A model generated the notes under the pieces. The model made no database searches. It was not told the DNA's origin and saw only the letters and a program-made list of their open reading frames with translations. A DNA stretch of 64,000 nucleotides from Bog-756 sp963699345 (GTDB lineage: Bacteria; Actinomycetota; Acidimicrobiia; Acidimicrobiales; RAAP-2), in contig CAVOTL010000007.1 of the NCBI GenBank assembly GCA_963699345.1, positions 806,001 through 870,000 of the forward strand. The letters run 5' to 3'. This document shows positions 15,683 through 24,940 of the stretch, piece after piece; the stretch's first letter is position 1, and each line of letters starts with the position of its first letter. The position numbers and the translations under genes are program-made.

Positions 15683-17866
15683 TCAGCCCGGTTTGGTGGT
15701 GGTCGTCGTGGTCGACGCAGGCGCGGTGGCGGGTAGCGGGATCGGAGTGGTGGCCTGCACCGCAGCCGTGCTCGGTGGGACGGCGGCCGCGGTGATCGGG
15801 TGCGCGGCCAGATAGGCGTAGATGGCCCGGACCACTGGGGCTGCCGCCGTCGCCCCGTACCCGGCCTGGTCGATGACGCAGACCACGACGTACTGGGGGT
15901 CGGCCGTCGGCCCGAACCCCACGAACCAGGCCGTCGGCTCCTTGCCCGGCACCGTATCGGCCGTGCCCGTCTTGCCGGCCAGTCCGCCGGGGAAGTTCAG
16001 GCCCTGGAACGCGCCGTACGCCGTTCCGTTCGGGCTCTGGACGACGCCGGTGAACCCTTTCAGTAGGGCCTGGTACGTCGAGGACGAAATGGCGACGTGT
16101 CCGGTGACCGTGGGGGTGAAGCGCTTGACCACCTGTCCGGTCGGACTCACGACGGCCGCCGCCACCTGGGGCGCGTAGCGGGTGCCACCGTTGGCGAACG
16201 TGCTGTAGGCCACGGCCTGCTCGATGGGGGTGATGTAGGTCTCGCCCTGGCCGAAGGCCATCTCGATGTTGTCGCCCTCGGTCCAGGAGGTGTTGGGGAA
16301 GGCGGTCGGGTCCTCGGCGTGGAGCTTGACCCGCTCGGCCTGGCTGTCGACTCGCCCCTCGGCCTCGCCCGGAAGGTCGATCCCGGTCAGCTCACCGAGG
16401 CTGTACGCGGCCGCCTGGTCCTGGATGGGCATGGCTCCGTACTGGGCTCCCTGCTCGTAGAACAGGGCGCCCAGGTTGTAGAAGAAGTCGTCGCTCGACA
16501 CGGTCAGGGCCGACGAGACGTCGTAGTCGCCGGTCGGGTCGCCGGAGCTGTTGTGGAAGATGCACGTCGTGGAGTTGTACTGACAACCCGGGGCCTTGAA
16601 CACACCGCTGTCGTAGTACGTGAAGCCGGGGGTGATCAGGCCGGTCTGCAGGGCGGCGGTGGCCGTGTTGAGCTTGAACGTCGACCCCGGGGTGTAGAGA
16701 CCTTCGATGGCCCGGTTCAGGAGGGGCTCGTTGTTCGCCGGAGCCGACAGCGCGGCATAGTCGGCGTCGCTGATGCCGCCCACCCAGACGGTCGGGTTGT
16801 AGCTCGGGTACGAGGACAGGGCGTAGACCGCCCCCGTCTGGGGGCTCATGACCACCACGGCACCGCCGGTGGCCGCCGGTTTGCAGCCGGCGTTGTTGTT
16901 GCACTGGGGGTCGTAACTGTTTCGGAGAGTGGTGATCTGGGTGGCGAGGGCGTTGTCGGCCACCTGTTGGAGGTTGGTGTCCAGGTTGGTGACCAGGTTG
17001 TCCCCCGGCTCGGCCGCCGTCGTCTTCAGGGTTCCGGCCACCTGGCCCTGGGGATCCACCTCGAGTTCCTGTTGGCCCGGGTTGCCGCGCAGCTCGGGCT
17101 CGTACTCGTACTCGAGACCCGACTGGCCGAAGGGATCCCCGGCCTGGTAGCCCTGGGATGCGCGTGACTTGAGCTCGGCGGAGTTGATGGTGCCCACGTA
17201 GCCGAGCACCTGGGCGGCCGGGTAGAAGCCCTGGGCGGGTCCGGTCATCTCCAGCTGTGGGTAGGTGCGCTGGGTGGTCTGCACCGAGGAGACGCCGGGA
17301 AACTCGGTCGGGTGCTCCTTGATGTAGAGGATGTCCGACGTCGGGGCGTCCTCCATGATGGGGGCCGGCTTGTAGAGGCTGTACTGCTGGTTGTCGAGGG
17401 CCGCCTGGACCTGCGCCGGGGTCTCGCCGATCAGGGCGGCCAGGTTCCCGATCACCGCCGGGTCCTGCGTCGCGGCCACCCGGGACAGGGTGATCTGCTC
17501 GGTGACCACGTTGCCCACGAGCGGATTGCCGTTGCGGTCGAGGATGAGGCCGCGGGTGGGCTCGATGGGGACCGTCCGGATCTGGTTGGCCACCACCGCC
17601 TGGGCGGCGGCCGGCGCTTGGAGGACCTGCAGCGCCCACAGCCGGAGACCCAGCAGGGCGAACAGCACCACCACGCACAGTCCGACGACCCGTAACCGCA
17701 GACCCGGCCGCGACTCGGTGGTGTCCGGGGCGTCCAGCATCGCCTCCACCGAGAATCGGCTCTGGCGCATCCGGGGCTGGCGGGTCCTGGTCTTGGACGG
17801 CTTCGAGCTTCCGGAGGAACCGAAGATCCGCTTGTCACCGAAGGGATGGCGCAGTGAACGGCTCAC
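15683..17866 (-). CDS. mrdA: Penicillin-binding protein 2 (elongasome transpeptidase)
   Basis: A class B PBP of about 727 residues that cross-links peptidoglycan during cell elongation. It has a cytoplasmic N-terminus of about 60 residues, one membrane helix (LRVVGLCVVVLFALLGLRLW), a dimerisation domain starting RGLILDRNGNPL, and a transpeptidase domain with SxxK as STFK near residue 392, SxN as SSD near 455 and KTGTA near 630. The tail is Pro/Thr-rich. It lies directly downstream of mreBCD, the standard elongation cluster. The start is uncertain: GTG 17866 was taken, while TTG 17884 and ATGs at 17770 and 17740 are alternatives. The second motif, SSD rather than SxN, also occurs in some PBP2 proteins. 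Confidence 0.92.
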   Translation of the reverse strand: MSRSLRHPFGDKRIFGSSGSSKPSKTRTRQPRMRQSRFSVEAMLDAPDTTESRPGLRLRVVGLCVVVLFALLGLRLWALQVLQAPAAAQAVVANQIRTVPIEPTRGLILDRNGNPLVGNVVTEQITLSRVAATQDPAVIGNLAALIGETPAQVQAALDNQQYSLYKPAPIMEDAPTSDILYIKEHPTEFPGVSSVQTTQRTYPQLEMTGPAQGFYPAAQVLGYVGTINSAELKSRASQGYQAGDPFGQSGLEYEYEPELRGNPGQQELEVDPQGQVAGTLKTTAAEPGDNLVTNLDTNLQQVADNALATQITTLRNSYDPQCNNNAGCKPAATGGAVVVMSPQTGAVYALSSYPSYNPTVWVGGISDADYAALSAPANNEPLLNRAIEGLYTPGSTFKLNTATAALQTGLITPGFTYYDSGVFKAPGCQYNSTTCIFHNSSGDPTGDYDVSSALTVSSDDFFYNLGALFYEQGAQYGAMPIQDQAAAYSLGELTGIDLPGEAEGRVDSQAERVKLHAEDPTAFPNTSWTEGDNIEMAFGQGETYITPIEQAVAYSTFANGGTRYAPQVAAAVVSPTGQVVKRFTPTVTGHVAISSSTYQALLKGFTGVVQSPNGTAYGAFQGLNFPGGLAGKTGTADTVPGKEPTAWFVGFGPTADPQYVVVCVIDQAGYGATAAAPVVRAIYAYLAAHPITAAAVPPSTAAVQATTPIPLPATAPASTTTTTTKPG

Positions 17867-17927
17867 GGGGCACCAGTATCCCAAGTCACCCGGGCGGGCG
17901 GTACGCGGCCCGCGGTGGGGTCGACGC

Positions 17928-18464
17928 TCATCGGGCGGCCCCGACGCCCGTCTCGGAGGTTGGCATGCCTTCAGTGGACGCCCTCGCCATGCCCCATGAC
18001 ATCAGCCGCACCGCCGGCAGGGCGAGTACGGCGTTGGTCACGGACACCACGACGACGATCCGCACCAGGGCCACGTGCAACATCTGCGGCTGGCCCAACA
18101 CGGACCCGAGCGCCCCGTAGACCACCTCGTAGACGGCGCTCCCGCCCAGTGCCGCGAACGGGGCGAGCCACCAGGCCGTGCGGTCGAGGGCCTGGGTGGC
18201 GAGACCCACGGCGAACCCGACCAGGCTGCCTACCAGCGCCGAGAGACCGAAAGGGGTGGGCAGGAACAGGTCTGACACCAGGCCGGAGGCGAAGCCCACG
18301 CTGGCTCCTCGGGAAGGGCCGCCGACCAGTCCGGCCACGATGGGCAGCAGCACCATCACATCCGGGTGGACCCCGCCGACATGGATGTCCAACATGATCG
18401 TCTCCTGGACGACCACGAAGAGCAGCACGACCAGGGTCAGCCGGCCCAGTTCACTCCTGTTCAC
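17928..18464 (-). CDS. mreD: Rod shape-determining protein MreD
   Basis: A 178-residue membrane protein with about five predicted helices, beginning with LTLVVLLFVVVQETIML and including VHPDVMVLLPIVAGLVGG and GFASGLVSDLF, where the G-x-x-S-D-L-F stretch is typical of MreD. Its GTG start overlaps the mreC stop as GTGA, so the two are translationally coupled. It is part of the elongation complex that directs wall synthesis. Confidence 0.9.
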   Translation of the reverse strand: MNRSELGRLTLVVLLFVVVQETIMLDIHVGGVHPDVMVLLPIVAGLVGGPSRGASVGFASGLVSDLFLPTPFGLSALVGSLVGFAVGLATQALDRTAWWLAPFAALGGSAVYEVVYGALGSVLGQPQMLHVALVRIVVVVSVTNAVLALPAVRLMSWGMARASTEGMPTSETGVGAAR

Positions 18465-19300
18465 GACGCCGGGCCCCAGAGCACCACGGACACATACCGG
18501 AGATGGGGAAGATCGGACAGGGGCTCGAGACTGACGCTCTCCTGGGAGGCGGTCGTGCCGGTGTGGGAGGCGATCACCTTGGCGACCGGGATCCCGGGCG
18601 GGAAGAGGGCACCCTGCAGACCGCTCGTGGTGAAGATCTCTCCGTCGGTGAGCGGCGTGTTGTTGGGCACGAGATCCGCGCTCAACGGCTTGCCCGCCCC
18701 GGTGCCGTTCAGCACGGCCAGTGAGCCGGTGCCCGGACCGTAGCGGACCCCCACCGAGGACTGCCCGTCGGTGATGAGCCGGACCGTGGCGGTGTGGTGG
18801 CTCACTTCCACCACCAGGCCCACCAGGCCGCCGTTGCCGACCACCGGCATGTCCAGTTGGACACCGTCGGCGCGCCCCACGTCGATGTCGATGGTGGCCG
18901 CGAAGTCGCTGGTCCCGAAGTCGGTGACCTGAGCTGGAACGGTCTGGAGATTGGACACGAACGGCAGGTGGAGGAGGGCGAACAGCTGCTGGTACGACTC
19001 GGCCTGGTCCGCGGCTTCGGCGTTCTGCATCCGCAGCTGGTCGATCTCGGACTGCAGCTTCTGGTTCTGCTCGCGGACCGCGCCGTAGTGGACCGAGCCG
19101 GCCAGGAAGCTCCCGATCGGCTCGACCACGGCATCGACACCGGATCGGACCGGCGAGAAGGCGTCGCTCGCCACCGATCGGACGCCCGAGGTCACCACAT
19201 GCAGCCCGCCGCGGGCATCGAGCGTGATGATCGTGACAGCGGCGAGTACCAGCAGCAGAAGCGTCGTTCGGGGGCGGCGGGAGCGCCGCGGTGGCGCCAC
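18461..19300 (-). CDS. mreC: Rod shape-determining protein MreC
   Basis: A 279-residue protein with an N-terminal basic stretch, one membrane helix (about 12-28), a coiled coil at about 75-108 (REQNQKLQSEIDQLRMQN), and the beta-rich periplasmic-type MreC domain with DIDVGRADGV and ITDGQSSVGV. It links MreB in the cytoplasm to PBP2 outside. The GTG start lies 22 bases after the mreB stop and the stop overlaps mreD. Confidence 0.93.
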   Translation of the reverse strand: MAPPRRSRRPRTTLLLLVLAAVTIITLDARGGLHVVTSGVRSVASDAFSPVRSGVDAVVEPIGSFLAGSVHYGAVREQNQKLQSEIDQLRMQNAEAADQAESYQQLFALLHLPFVSNLQTVPAQVTDFGTSDFAATIDIDVGRADGVQLDMPVVGNGGLVGLVVEVSHHTATVRLITDGQSSVGVRYGPGTGSLAVLNGTGAGKPLSADLVPNNTPLTDGEIFTTSGLQGALFPPGIPVAKVIASHTGTTASQESVSLEPLSDLPHLRYVSVVLWGPAS

Positions 19301-19322
19301 GAGACTGCGGACTCCCCGGCGG

Positions 19323-20354
19323 TCAGCGGGCCGACGAGGTGATGAGGACCTGCTTCAGGGCCTCGAACTCCTCCAAGCACTGCCCGCTACCGATGGCCAC
19401 GCAATTGAGGGGGTCACGGGCGACCACGATGGGCATGCCCGTCTCCTGGGTCAGACGGCTCTCCAACCCGTGCAGGAGGGCCCCACCACCGGTCAGGACG
19501 ATGCCCTGCTCCATGATGTCGGCGGCCAGTTCGGGGGGCGTGCGGTCCAACGTGACCTTGACGGCGTCGACGATGGCCGACACCGGCTCGTCGATGGCCT
19601 GACGGATCTCCTGGGTGGAGATGACCACGGTCTTGGGCAGACCGGTCACCAGATCCCGTCCGCGGATCTCGGCGTGCAACTCCTCCTCGAGCTCGTAGGC
19701 CGAGCCGAGTGCGATCTTGATCTCCTCGGCGGTGCGCTCACCGAGGGCCAAGCTGTACTCCTTCTTCACGAACGACACGATGGCTTCGTCGAGTTCGTCA
19801 CCGCCGATGCGGATGGACTGACTGGTCACGATGCCGCCGAGGGAGATGACCGCCACCTCGGTCGTCCCTCCGCCGATGTCCACCACCATGTTGCCGGTCG
19901 GTTCGTGGACGGGCAGCCCGGCCCCGATGGCCGCCGCCATGGGCTCCTCGATGATGTACGCCTTGCGGGCGCCGGCGTACTCGGCCGCCTCCATGACCGC
20001 CCGCTGCTCCACGCCGGTGATACCGGACGGGACGCAGATCACCATGCGCGGCTTCGCGAATCGCCGCTGGTGGACGCGGTGGATGAAGTAGCGGAGCATC
20101 TTCTCGCAGATCTCGAAATCGGCGATGACGCCGTCCTTCAGCGGCCGGATGGCCTGGATGTGGCTCGGGGTGCGCCCGATCATCCGCTTGGCCTCGGCAC
20201 CCACGGCGAGGGGGCGTCCGTCCTTCGTGTTGACGGCCACGACCGACGGCTCGTTCAACACGATGCCGCGCCCTCGTACGTACACGAGGGTGTTGGCGGT
20301 GCCGAGGTCCACGGCCATGTCGCGTCCCAGAAGGGAAAAACTGTTGTCGCGCAT
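19323..20354 (-). CDS. mreB: Rod shape-determining actin homolog MreB
   Basis: A 343-residue actin-fold ATPase. The phosphate-1 loop is DMAVDLGTANTLVYV, phosphate-2 is VVDIGGGTTEVAVISLGG, and the adenosine motif is VLTGGGALLHGL; all are intact. It polymerises under the membrane and positions the wall-elongation machinery made by the downstream mreC, mreD and PBP2 genes. The ATG has GGAGGAG 11 bases upstream. A sigma-70-like promoter candidate lies about 100 bases upstream. Confidence 0.97.
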   Translation of the reverse strand: MRDNSFSLLGRDMAVDLGTANTLVYVRGRGIVLNEPSVVAVNTKDGRPLAVGAEAKRMIGRTPSHIQAIRPLKDGVIADFEICEKMLRYFIHRVHQRRFAKPRMVICVPSGITGVEQRAVMEAAEYAGARKAYIIEEPMAAAIGAGLPVHEPTGNMVVDIGGGTTEVAVISLGGIVTSQSIRIGGDELDEAIVSFVKKEYSLALGERTAEEIKIALGSAYELEEELHAEIRGRDLVTGLPKTVVISTQEIRQAIDEPVSAIVDAVKVTLDRTPPELAADIMEQGIVLTGGGALLHGLESRLTQETGMPIVVARDPLNCVAIGSGQCLEEFEALKQVLITSSAR

Positions 20355-20459
20355 CAGAGATGCACTCCTCCGTCGATCATCGGGCCGGCCGCAACGGTGC
20401 GCGTGGGAGGCCCGGGCTTCCGCTGCGCTGGCAAGTAGAGGCAGCTGGCATGTGCCTTC

Positions 20460-20488
20460 AGGCTACGGGAATCGGCAGGGGGGCACAA
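20460..20488 (-). promoter_or_regulatory. Putative sigma-70-type promoter of the mreBCD-PBP2 operon
   Basis: On the minus strand TTGTGC (20488-20483), a 17-base spacer, and TAGCCT (20465-20460). This would give a leader of roughly 100 bases before the mreB ATG, which has a strong ribosome-binding site. Confidence 0.45.
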
Positions 20489-20565
20489 GAGCGCTCCGGC
20501 CAATTCGGGGCCGTCGCGCGGCTCCGTCCCAGGTCAAACGGGGTTGTTCACTCCGCATGACGGGG

Positions 20566-20580
20566 GGCCACCCCGTGGCC
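20566..20580 (-). terminator. GC hairpin 3' of ndk
   Basis: GGCCAC-CCC-GTGGCC is a perfect 6-3-6 inverted repeat starting 15 bases after the ndk stop. There is no U-run after it, so it is at best a weak or Rho-assisted terminator, or an mRNA-end stabiliser. Confidence 0.3.
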
Positions 20581-20594
20581 CTGAGGGGCCGGGG

Positions 20595-21002
20595 CTACAG
20601 GTCGGGGAAGAAGAGGGCGATCTCCCGCTCAGCCGACTCGTTGGAGTCCGATCCGTGAACGAGGTTCTCGCCCATCTCGAGCGCCAGGTCACCCCGGATG
20701 GTTCCGGGAGCGGCGTCGACCGGGTTGGTGGCACCCATGAGGTTGCGCACCACCTTGTAGGTGTCGTCGGGGCCTTCGACCACCATCACCAGGACCGGGG
20801 ACCGGGTGATGAAGACGACCAGCTCGTCGAAGAACGGCTTGCCGTCGTGCTCCGAGTAGTGCGCCTGGGCGACATCCGTCTCCAGGGTGCGCAGCTCGGC
20901 GGCGACCAGGCGCAGTCCCTTGCGCTCGAGTCGGCTGAGGATCTCACCGGACAGACCGCGTTCTACGGCGTCGGGCTTGGCGATGACAAGTGTGCGTCCC
21001 AC
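20595..21002 (-). CDS. ndk: Nucleoside diphosphate kinase
   Basis: A 135-residue enzyme that equilibrates nucleoside di- and triphosphates using a phosphohistidine intermediate. It begins RTLVIAKPDAVERGL. The catalytic His is 116 in NLVHGSDS, and the ATNPVDAAPGTIRGD loop is intact. The GTG start has no visible ribosome-binding site; TAGCCT lies nine bases before it and could be a -10 for a nearly leaderless mRNA. A monocistronic arrangement is likely, with a hairpin after the stop. Confidence 0.96.
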   Translation of the reverse strand: MGRTLVIAKPDAVERGLSGEILSRLERKGLRLVAAELRTLETDVAQAHYSEHDGKPFFDELVVFITRSPVLVMVVEGPDDTYKVVRNLMGATNPVDAAPGTIRGDLALEMGENLVHGSDSNESAEREIALFFPDL

Positions 21003-21051
21003 AAGCGGGGCAGGCTAGCCGATGCCACGGGGGGCGCCGGCGCGCCCGGTC

Positions 21052-21113
21052 GACGTCCGGCCGGGTGCGGATGACGTTCGGCGGGGTGTGGACGACGTCC
21101 GGCCGGGCCCGGG
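21052..21113. repeat. 21-bp tandem repeat, three units
   Basis: Three imperfect 21-base units starting at 21052, 21073 and 21094, each beginning GACGTCCGGCCGGG or GACGTTCGGCGGGG. They lie between the divergent ndk and DUF222/HNH genes. They could be read in frame as a heptapeptide repeat, but no start is supported there. Confidence 0.7.
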
Positions 21114-21169
21114 CCCGGGAAGCCCCACCCCCGCCACCCCGTGTCACACCCCCCGACGAGGGTGTCCCC

Positions 21170-22902
21170 ATGGCACCGGAGTCCCCCTCCCGTCCTGCCC
21201 GCTCCGGCCTCTCCTCGCAGGTGGCCACCCTCACCGAGGGCCTGGCGTCGCTGGTGGCGACCCTGGAGCCCGACACCCTGGCCGGCCCCGACGCCGCCGC
21301 CCTCTACGCCGCCCTGGCCCAGGTGGAGCGGCTGGTGGTGGCGGCCAAGTGCCTGCTCGCCCCCCGCATCGCCTCCTCGGGGCTGTGGGAGGCCCGAGGC
21401 CACCGGTCCCCGGCCCGGATGCTGGCCGAGGTGGAGGGGATCTCCCCCGGCCAGGCGAACCGCACCCTGGTGACCGGCCGGCGCCTGGCCGAACTGCCCG
21501 CCACCGAGGCGGCCCTGCGGGCCGGGCGGCTGTCGGGGGCCAAGGCGGCCGAGATCACCGGGGCCGCCAGTGTGGACCCGGCGAGCGAGGCGGCCCTGTT
21601 GGCCGGCTCGCTCGACGAGCCCCTGGCCGCCACCACCGAGCGCTGCCGGCGGGCCCGGGCCGGGGCGGCCCGCCACGACCCGGTGGCCACCGCCCGGGCC
21701 ATCCACGCCGCCCGGCACTTCTCCCACTGGCACGACGCCGAGGGGGCGTTCTGCTTCTCGGGCCAGGACTCCCCCGAGCGGGGGGCGGCCCTGCTGGCCC
21801 GGCTCGTCCCCGCCGCCCACCGCCTCCGCGACGCCCGGCGGGCGGCCACGACGGGACCCTCGCCGGTCCCCCCCGAGTCGGAGGGGGCGCTGCGGGCCGA
21901 CGCCCTCGTGGCCCTGGTCACCGGGTCCTCGACCTGGGTCACCGGCACCGGCGACGCCGACGTTGACCCCGGCGCTGATCCCGACGCTTATGCCGGCGCT
22001 CCGCCGGCGCTTCCGGCGAGATCGCCCCGGCCACCCGGGGCACCGATGACGCCGCTGCCGTCCCCCGGGGTGCCGATGATGCCGATGCCGCCCCCCGGCG
22101 GGTCTCCCGGGGAGGGGGGACACCGGGGCGACCGGGGACACCGGGGCGACCGGGGACACCGGGGCTGCGGGGGACACCGGGGCTGCGGGGGGCCGACGAC
22201 ATCGTCGACCGGCCGCCGGCGGCCACCGTGATGGTCCGGGTGGACCGCGACGCCCTGGTGCGGGGGCACACCCTCCCCGGCGAGCTCTGCGACCTGGACG
22301 GGGCGGGGCCGATCCCCGTCCCCCTGGCCCGGGCCCTCGCCGTCGACTCGTTCCTGGCCCTGGTGTTCACCGAGGCCGGGGACATCCGGGCCGTCCACCA
22401 CCGGGGCCGGACCATCAACGCCACCCTGCGCACCGCCCTGGCCTTCCGGGACCGCGTCTGTGTGGTGCCGGGGTGTGCCATGCCCTACGGACTGGAGATC
22501 GACCACGTCCGTCCCGTCGCCCTGGGCGGCCCGACGGCCCTCGACAACCTGGCCCTGCTCTGCACCCACCACCACCGGCTGAAGACCTACGACGGGTGGG
22601 TGCTCGAGCGCCACGGGCCGAGCGACGAGGACCCCCGGTGGTCCTTCACCCCCCAACCCGACTTCGGCCAGGAGCCCGACCTCGGCCTGGACCGGCCCGG
22701 GGCCGAGCCGATGCCCCGACCGCCCCGTCGGGTCCCGGGGACGGATCCACCACCGGACGGCACTCTGTTCGACCGGCCACCCGACGACAGACCGGCCGGC
22801 GACAGACCAGCGGGCGACGATGGCGCCCAGGGGGACCGGCAACCGGACGAGCCGCGTCGCCCTCGACGGTCTCGGACCACCGGCCGGACTGGAGCGAACT
22901 GA
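21170..22902 (+). CDS. DUF222 domain-containing HNH endonuclease, frameshifted
   Basis: The N-terminal part (LSSQVATLTEGLASLVATLEP, then the long helical DUF222 region to about residue 260) is in one frame. The HNH nuclease part (IDHVRPVALGGPTALDNLALLC followed by THHHRLKTYDGW) is in another. The second frame is open well upstream of its possible GTG start at 22228, with GADDIVDRPPAATVMVRV reading like the normal family linker, so a single-base indel between about 21979 and 22190 probably broke one gene. That interval holds an 18-bp minisatellite encoding collagen-like Gly-x-y triplets. A GTGA overlap at 22228-22231 could alternatively allow re-initiation. DUF222-HNH proteins are multicopy in actinobacteria and their function is not settled. 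ATG 21170 is the first plausible start. Confidence 0.75.
22117..22191 (+). repeat. 18-bp minisatellite encoding collagen-like Gly-x-y repeats
   Basis: Four units of about 18 bases (GGGACACCGGGGCGACC type, with a GGGCTGCGG variant). In the frame of the HNH domain they encode GTPGRPGTPGRP then GTPGLRGTPGLR. Changes in unit number would keep frame, but G-run slips inside them would not. Confidence 0.75.
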
Positions 22903-22917
22903 CCGACAGCTGCTCTG

Positions 22918-23313
22918 TTACTCCTCATCCTCGCTGAAGAATGCGTCGGCCAGTCCAGGCGGAGCGCAGGCGGCCCAGGCACCGGTCACCAGGTCCTGCA
23001 ACTCGTCCAGGTCGACCCTCGAGAGCTGAACGAGAACTGCTGCGAAGCCGTCGAAGTGGGGAATGGTGAAGACGGCTTCGGATGTCTCGGCCAGGACCGC
23101 CTCCTTCTCGAGCAGATCCTCGACGCGGAGGGCGAGGATCGGTCCGCTCGGGGGCACCGACTCTCCGAATCGCTTCATGTCGGCCTTGGAGAACGGACGG
23201 TCCCAGGCGAACGGCGTGCCCGCGACGAACCAAGTGACAGCCCGGTAGCGGAGCCCCTCGGTCACCTCCGGCAGGGCGGTCACGACGCGAACGACGTCCT
23301 CCATGGTCGCCAT
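22918..23313 (-). CDS. MmcQ/YjbR family protein
   Basis: A 131-residue protein with TMEDVVRVVTALPEVTEG at the start, WDRPFSKADMKRFG, and FFTIPHF-like AVFTIPHFDGFAAVLVQL, the layout of the small MmcQ/YjbR (double-wing DNA-binding-like) family. Its biochemical role is not established. ATG 23313 was chosen because TAGGTT lies seven bases before it (leaderless pattern); ATG 23304 is a second possibility. It is convergent with the HNH gene. Confidence 0.8.
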   Translation of the reverse strand: MATMEDVVRVVTALPEVTEGLRYRAVTWFVAGTPFAWDRPFSKADMKRFGESVPPSGPILALRVEDLLEKEAVLAETSEAVFTIPHFDGFAAVLVQLSRVDLDELQDLVTGAWAACAPPGLADAFFSEDEE

Positions 23314-23326
23314 TCCGTCGAACCTA
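23314..23326 (-). promoter_or_regulatory. Putative leaderless promoter (-10) of the YjbR-family gene
   Basis: TAGGTT on the minus strand (23326-23321), then seven bases, then ATG 23313. Confidence 0.45.
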
Positions 23327-23480
23327 CCGCTGTCGTCCAGGTCGCGGCCATGACCGCTTCTTCGCAAGTGGCGCGGCGACGATCACGAGGCGATCCCCGA
23401 TCACGAGGCGATCCCATCGATCCGCCGGTCGCTCGCGCGCGGGCGTTGCGACCCCACCGCCGATCCACCCGACCACCGGT

Positions 23481-23550
23481 CCACCGGCCAACCGGCCAAC
23501 CGGCCCACCGGCCAACCAGCCAACCGGCCAACCGGCCAACCGGCCACCGG
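23481..23550. repeat. 8-bp CCGGCCAA tandem array
   Basis: About eight imperfect copies of an 8-base unit (CCGGCCAA) in the 269-base gap between folC and the YjbR-family gene. No gene is seen in this gap. Confidence 0.75.
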
Positions 23551-23582
23551 CTCTCAGCCCGTCAGCGGGGCATCGACGCGGA

Positions 23583-24902
23583 TCAGCCGGCGTCCGCCCC
23601 CATGGCTTCGCGGGCATCGGCCACCACGTACAGCGAGCCACAGACGACCACCAGGTCCTCGGGCGACGAGCGCTCGACGGCGAGACGCACGGCCTCGGTC
23701 GGTGACGCCGCCACCGCGACCTCCATTCCGAGAGCCAGAGCCGCCTCGGCCACGACGGCAGCCGGCAACGCCCGTGGACTGTCCGGGGCGCAGGTCACCA
23801 CCGTGCGGACCCCGGCGGAGACCAGCGCCTCGAGCATGGCCGACGGGTCACGGCCCGTGAGCATCCCGACGACGGCGACCGTCGTGCCCTCCACGGTGAA
23901 CTCCTCGGTCAGCGACCGGGCCAGCACCATCATGCCGGCGGCGTTGTGGGCCCCGTCCACGAGGACGAGCGGATGGCGGCCGACCACTTCGAGCCGACCG
24001 GGCACCCGGACGGCCCCGAGCCCCTCGGCCACGACGTCCTCGTGCAGCGGTTCGCCGAAGAACGCCTCAACGGCGGCCAGGGCGCAGGCTGCGTTGTCGC
24101 CCTGGTGGCTGCCGTGCAGCGGGACGAGGAGTTCGCCGTAGGCGGCGGCGGGGGTGCGCAGGTCGACGAGCCGACCCCCCACCGCCAGACGGTTCGACGT
24201 GCAGGCGAAGTCGATGCCCCGGGTCCAGAACTCGGCCACGCCCACCTCTGTCGCCACCCGACGGAACAGGGTGACGAGGGACGGGTCGGTCTCCCCCACC
24301 ACGACCCGACAGCCCGGGGTGAAGATGCCGGCCTTGTCGGTGGCGATGTCCTCCAGGGTGGGCCCCAGGACCTCGGTGTGGTCGTAGCTGATGTTGGTGA
24401 CGACGGCGACGGCGGCATGGACGATGTTGGTGCAGTCCCACGTCCCGCCGAGGCCGACCTCGACCACGGCCACGTCGACCGCCTCGTCGGCGAACCAGGT
24501 CAGGGCGGCGGCGGTGAGCAGCTCGAAACGGGTCGGGGGCTCGTCCATCAGTCCTTCGATGCGCGACAGCGTGTCGAGCAGATCGGTGAACGTCTCGTCG
24601 TCGACCGGTTCACCGTTACGGGACAGCCGCTCGTTGACCCGCGAGAGGTTGGGACTCGTGTACGTGCCGACGCGGAGGCCGCGGGCGGCGAGCAGCGAGG
24701 TGACGATGGCCGCCGTGGAACCCTTGCCGTTGGTCCCGGTGATGTGGATCACCGGATAGGCGGTGTGCGGGTCGCCCAGTAGGGCGGCGAGGGCCCGCAT
24801 GCGATCCAACGAGGGCAGGCTCCGTCGGGAGGGCATGCCCGACTCGAAGTCGATGTGGCTGTCCAGCCAGGCGAGGGCTTCGGGTAGGTCGACGAAGGTC
24901 AC
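23583..24902 (-). CDS. folC: Bifunctional dihydrofolate synthase / folylpolyglutamate synthase
   Basis: A 439-residue Mur-ligase-type enzyme that adds glutamate to dihydropteroate and to folates. The P-loop GTNGKGS lies at residues 56-62, the Mg-binding region is VEVGLGGTWDCTN with SYDHTEVLG after it, and the C-terminal domain has VDGAHNAAGM. The usual DGAHNP is here DGAHNA. The GTG start lies 38 bases after the clpX stop on the same strand, so it may be the last gene of the tig-clpP-clpX-folC series. Length is normal. Confidence 0.94.
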   Translation of the reverse strand: MTFVDLPEALAWLDSHIDFESGMPSRRSLPSLDRMRALAALLGDPHTAYPVIHITGTNGKGSTAAIVTSLLAARGLRVGTYTSPNLSRVNERLSRNGEPVDDETFTDLLDTLSRIEGLMDEPPTRFELLTAAALTWFADEAVDVAVVEVGLGGTWDCTNIVHAAVAVVTNISYDHTEVLGPTLEDIATDKAGIFTPGCRVVVGETDPSLVTLFRRVATEVGVAEFWTRGIDFACTSNRLAVGGRLVDLRTPAAAYGELLVPLHGSHQGDNAACALAAVEAFFGEPLHEDVVAEGLGAVRVPGRLEVVGRHPLVLVDGAHNAAGMMVLARSLTEEFTVEGTTVAVVGMLTGRDPSAMLEALVSAGVRTVVTCAPDSPRALPAAVVAEAALALGMEVAVAASPTEAVRLAVERSSPEDLVVVCGSLYVVADAREAMGADAG

Positions 24903-24940
24903 GGGTGGGGCGGGGTCGCCTGGGGGCGACGGGCCGGTGG

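Noticed and set aside
15683..18275. Plus-strand open frames opposite PBP2 and mreD
   Set aside because: No recognisable domain, and the opposite strand encodes conserved PBP2 and MreD with all motifs.
21170..22902. DUF222-HNH gene considered as a mobile-element or group II intron nuclease
   Set aside because: No reverse transcriptase, terminal repeats or target duplication; DUF222-HNH genes are common multicopy actinobacterial genes.
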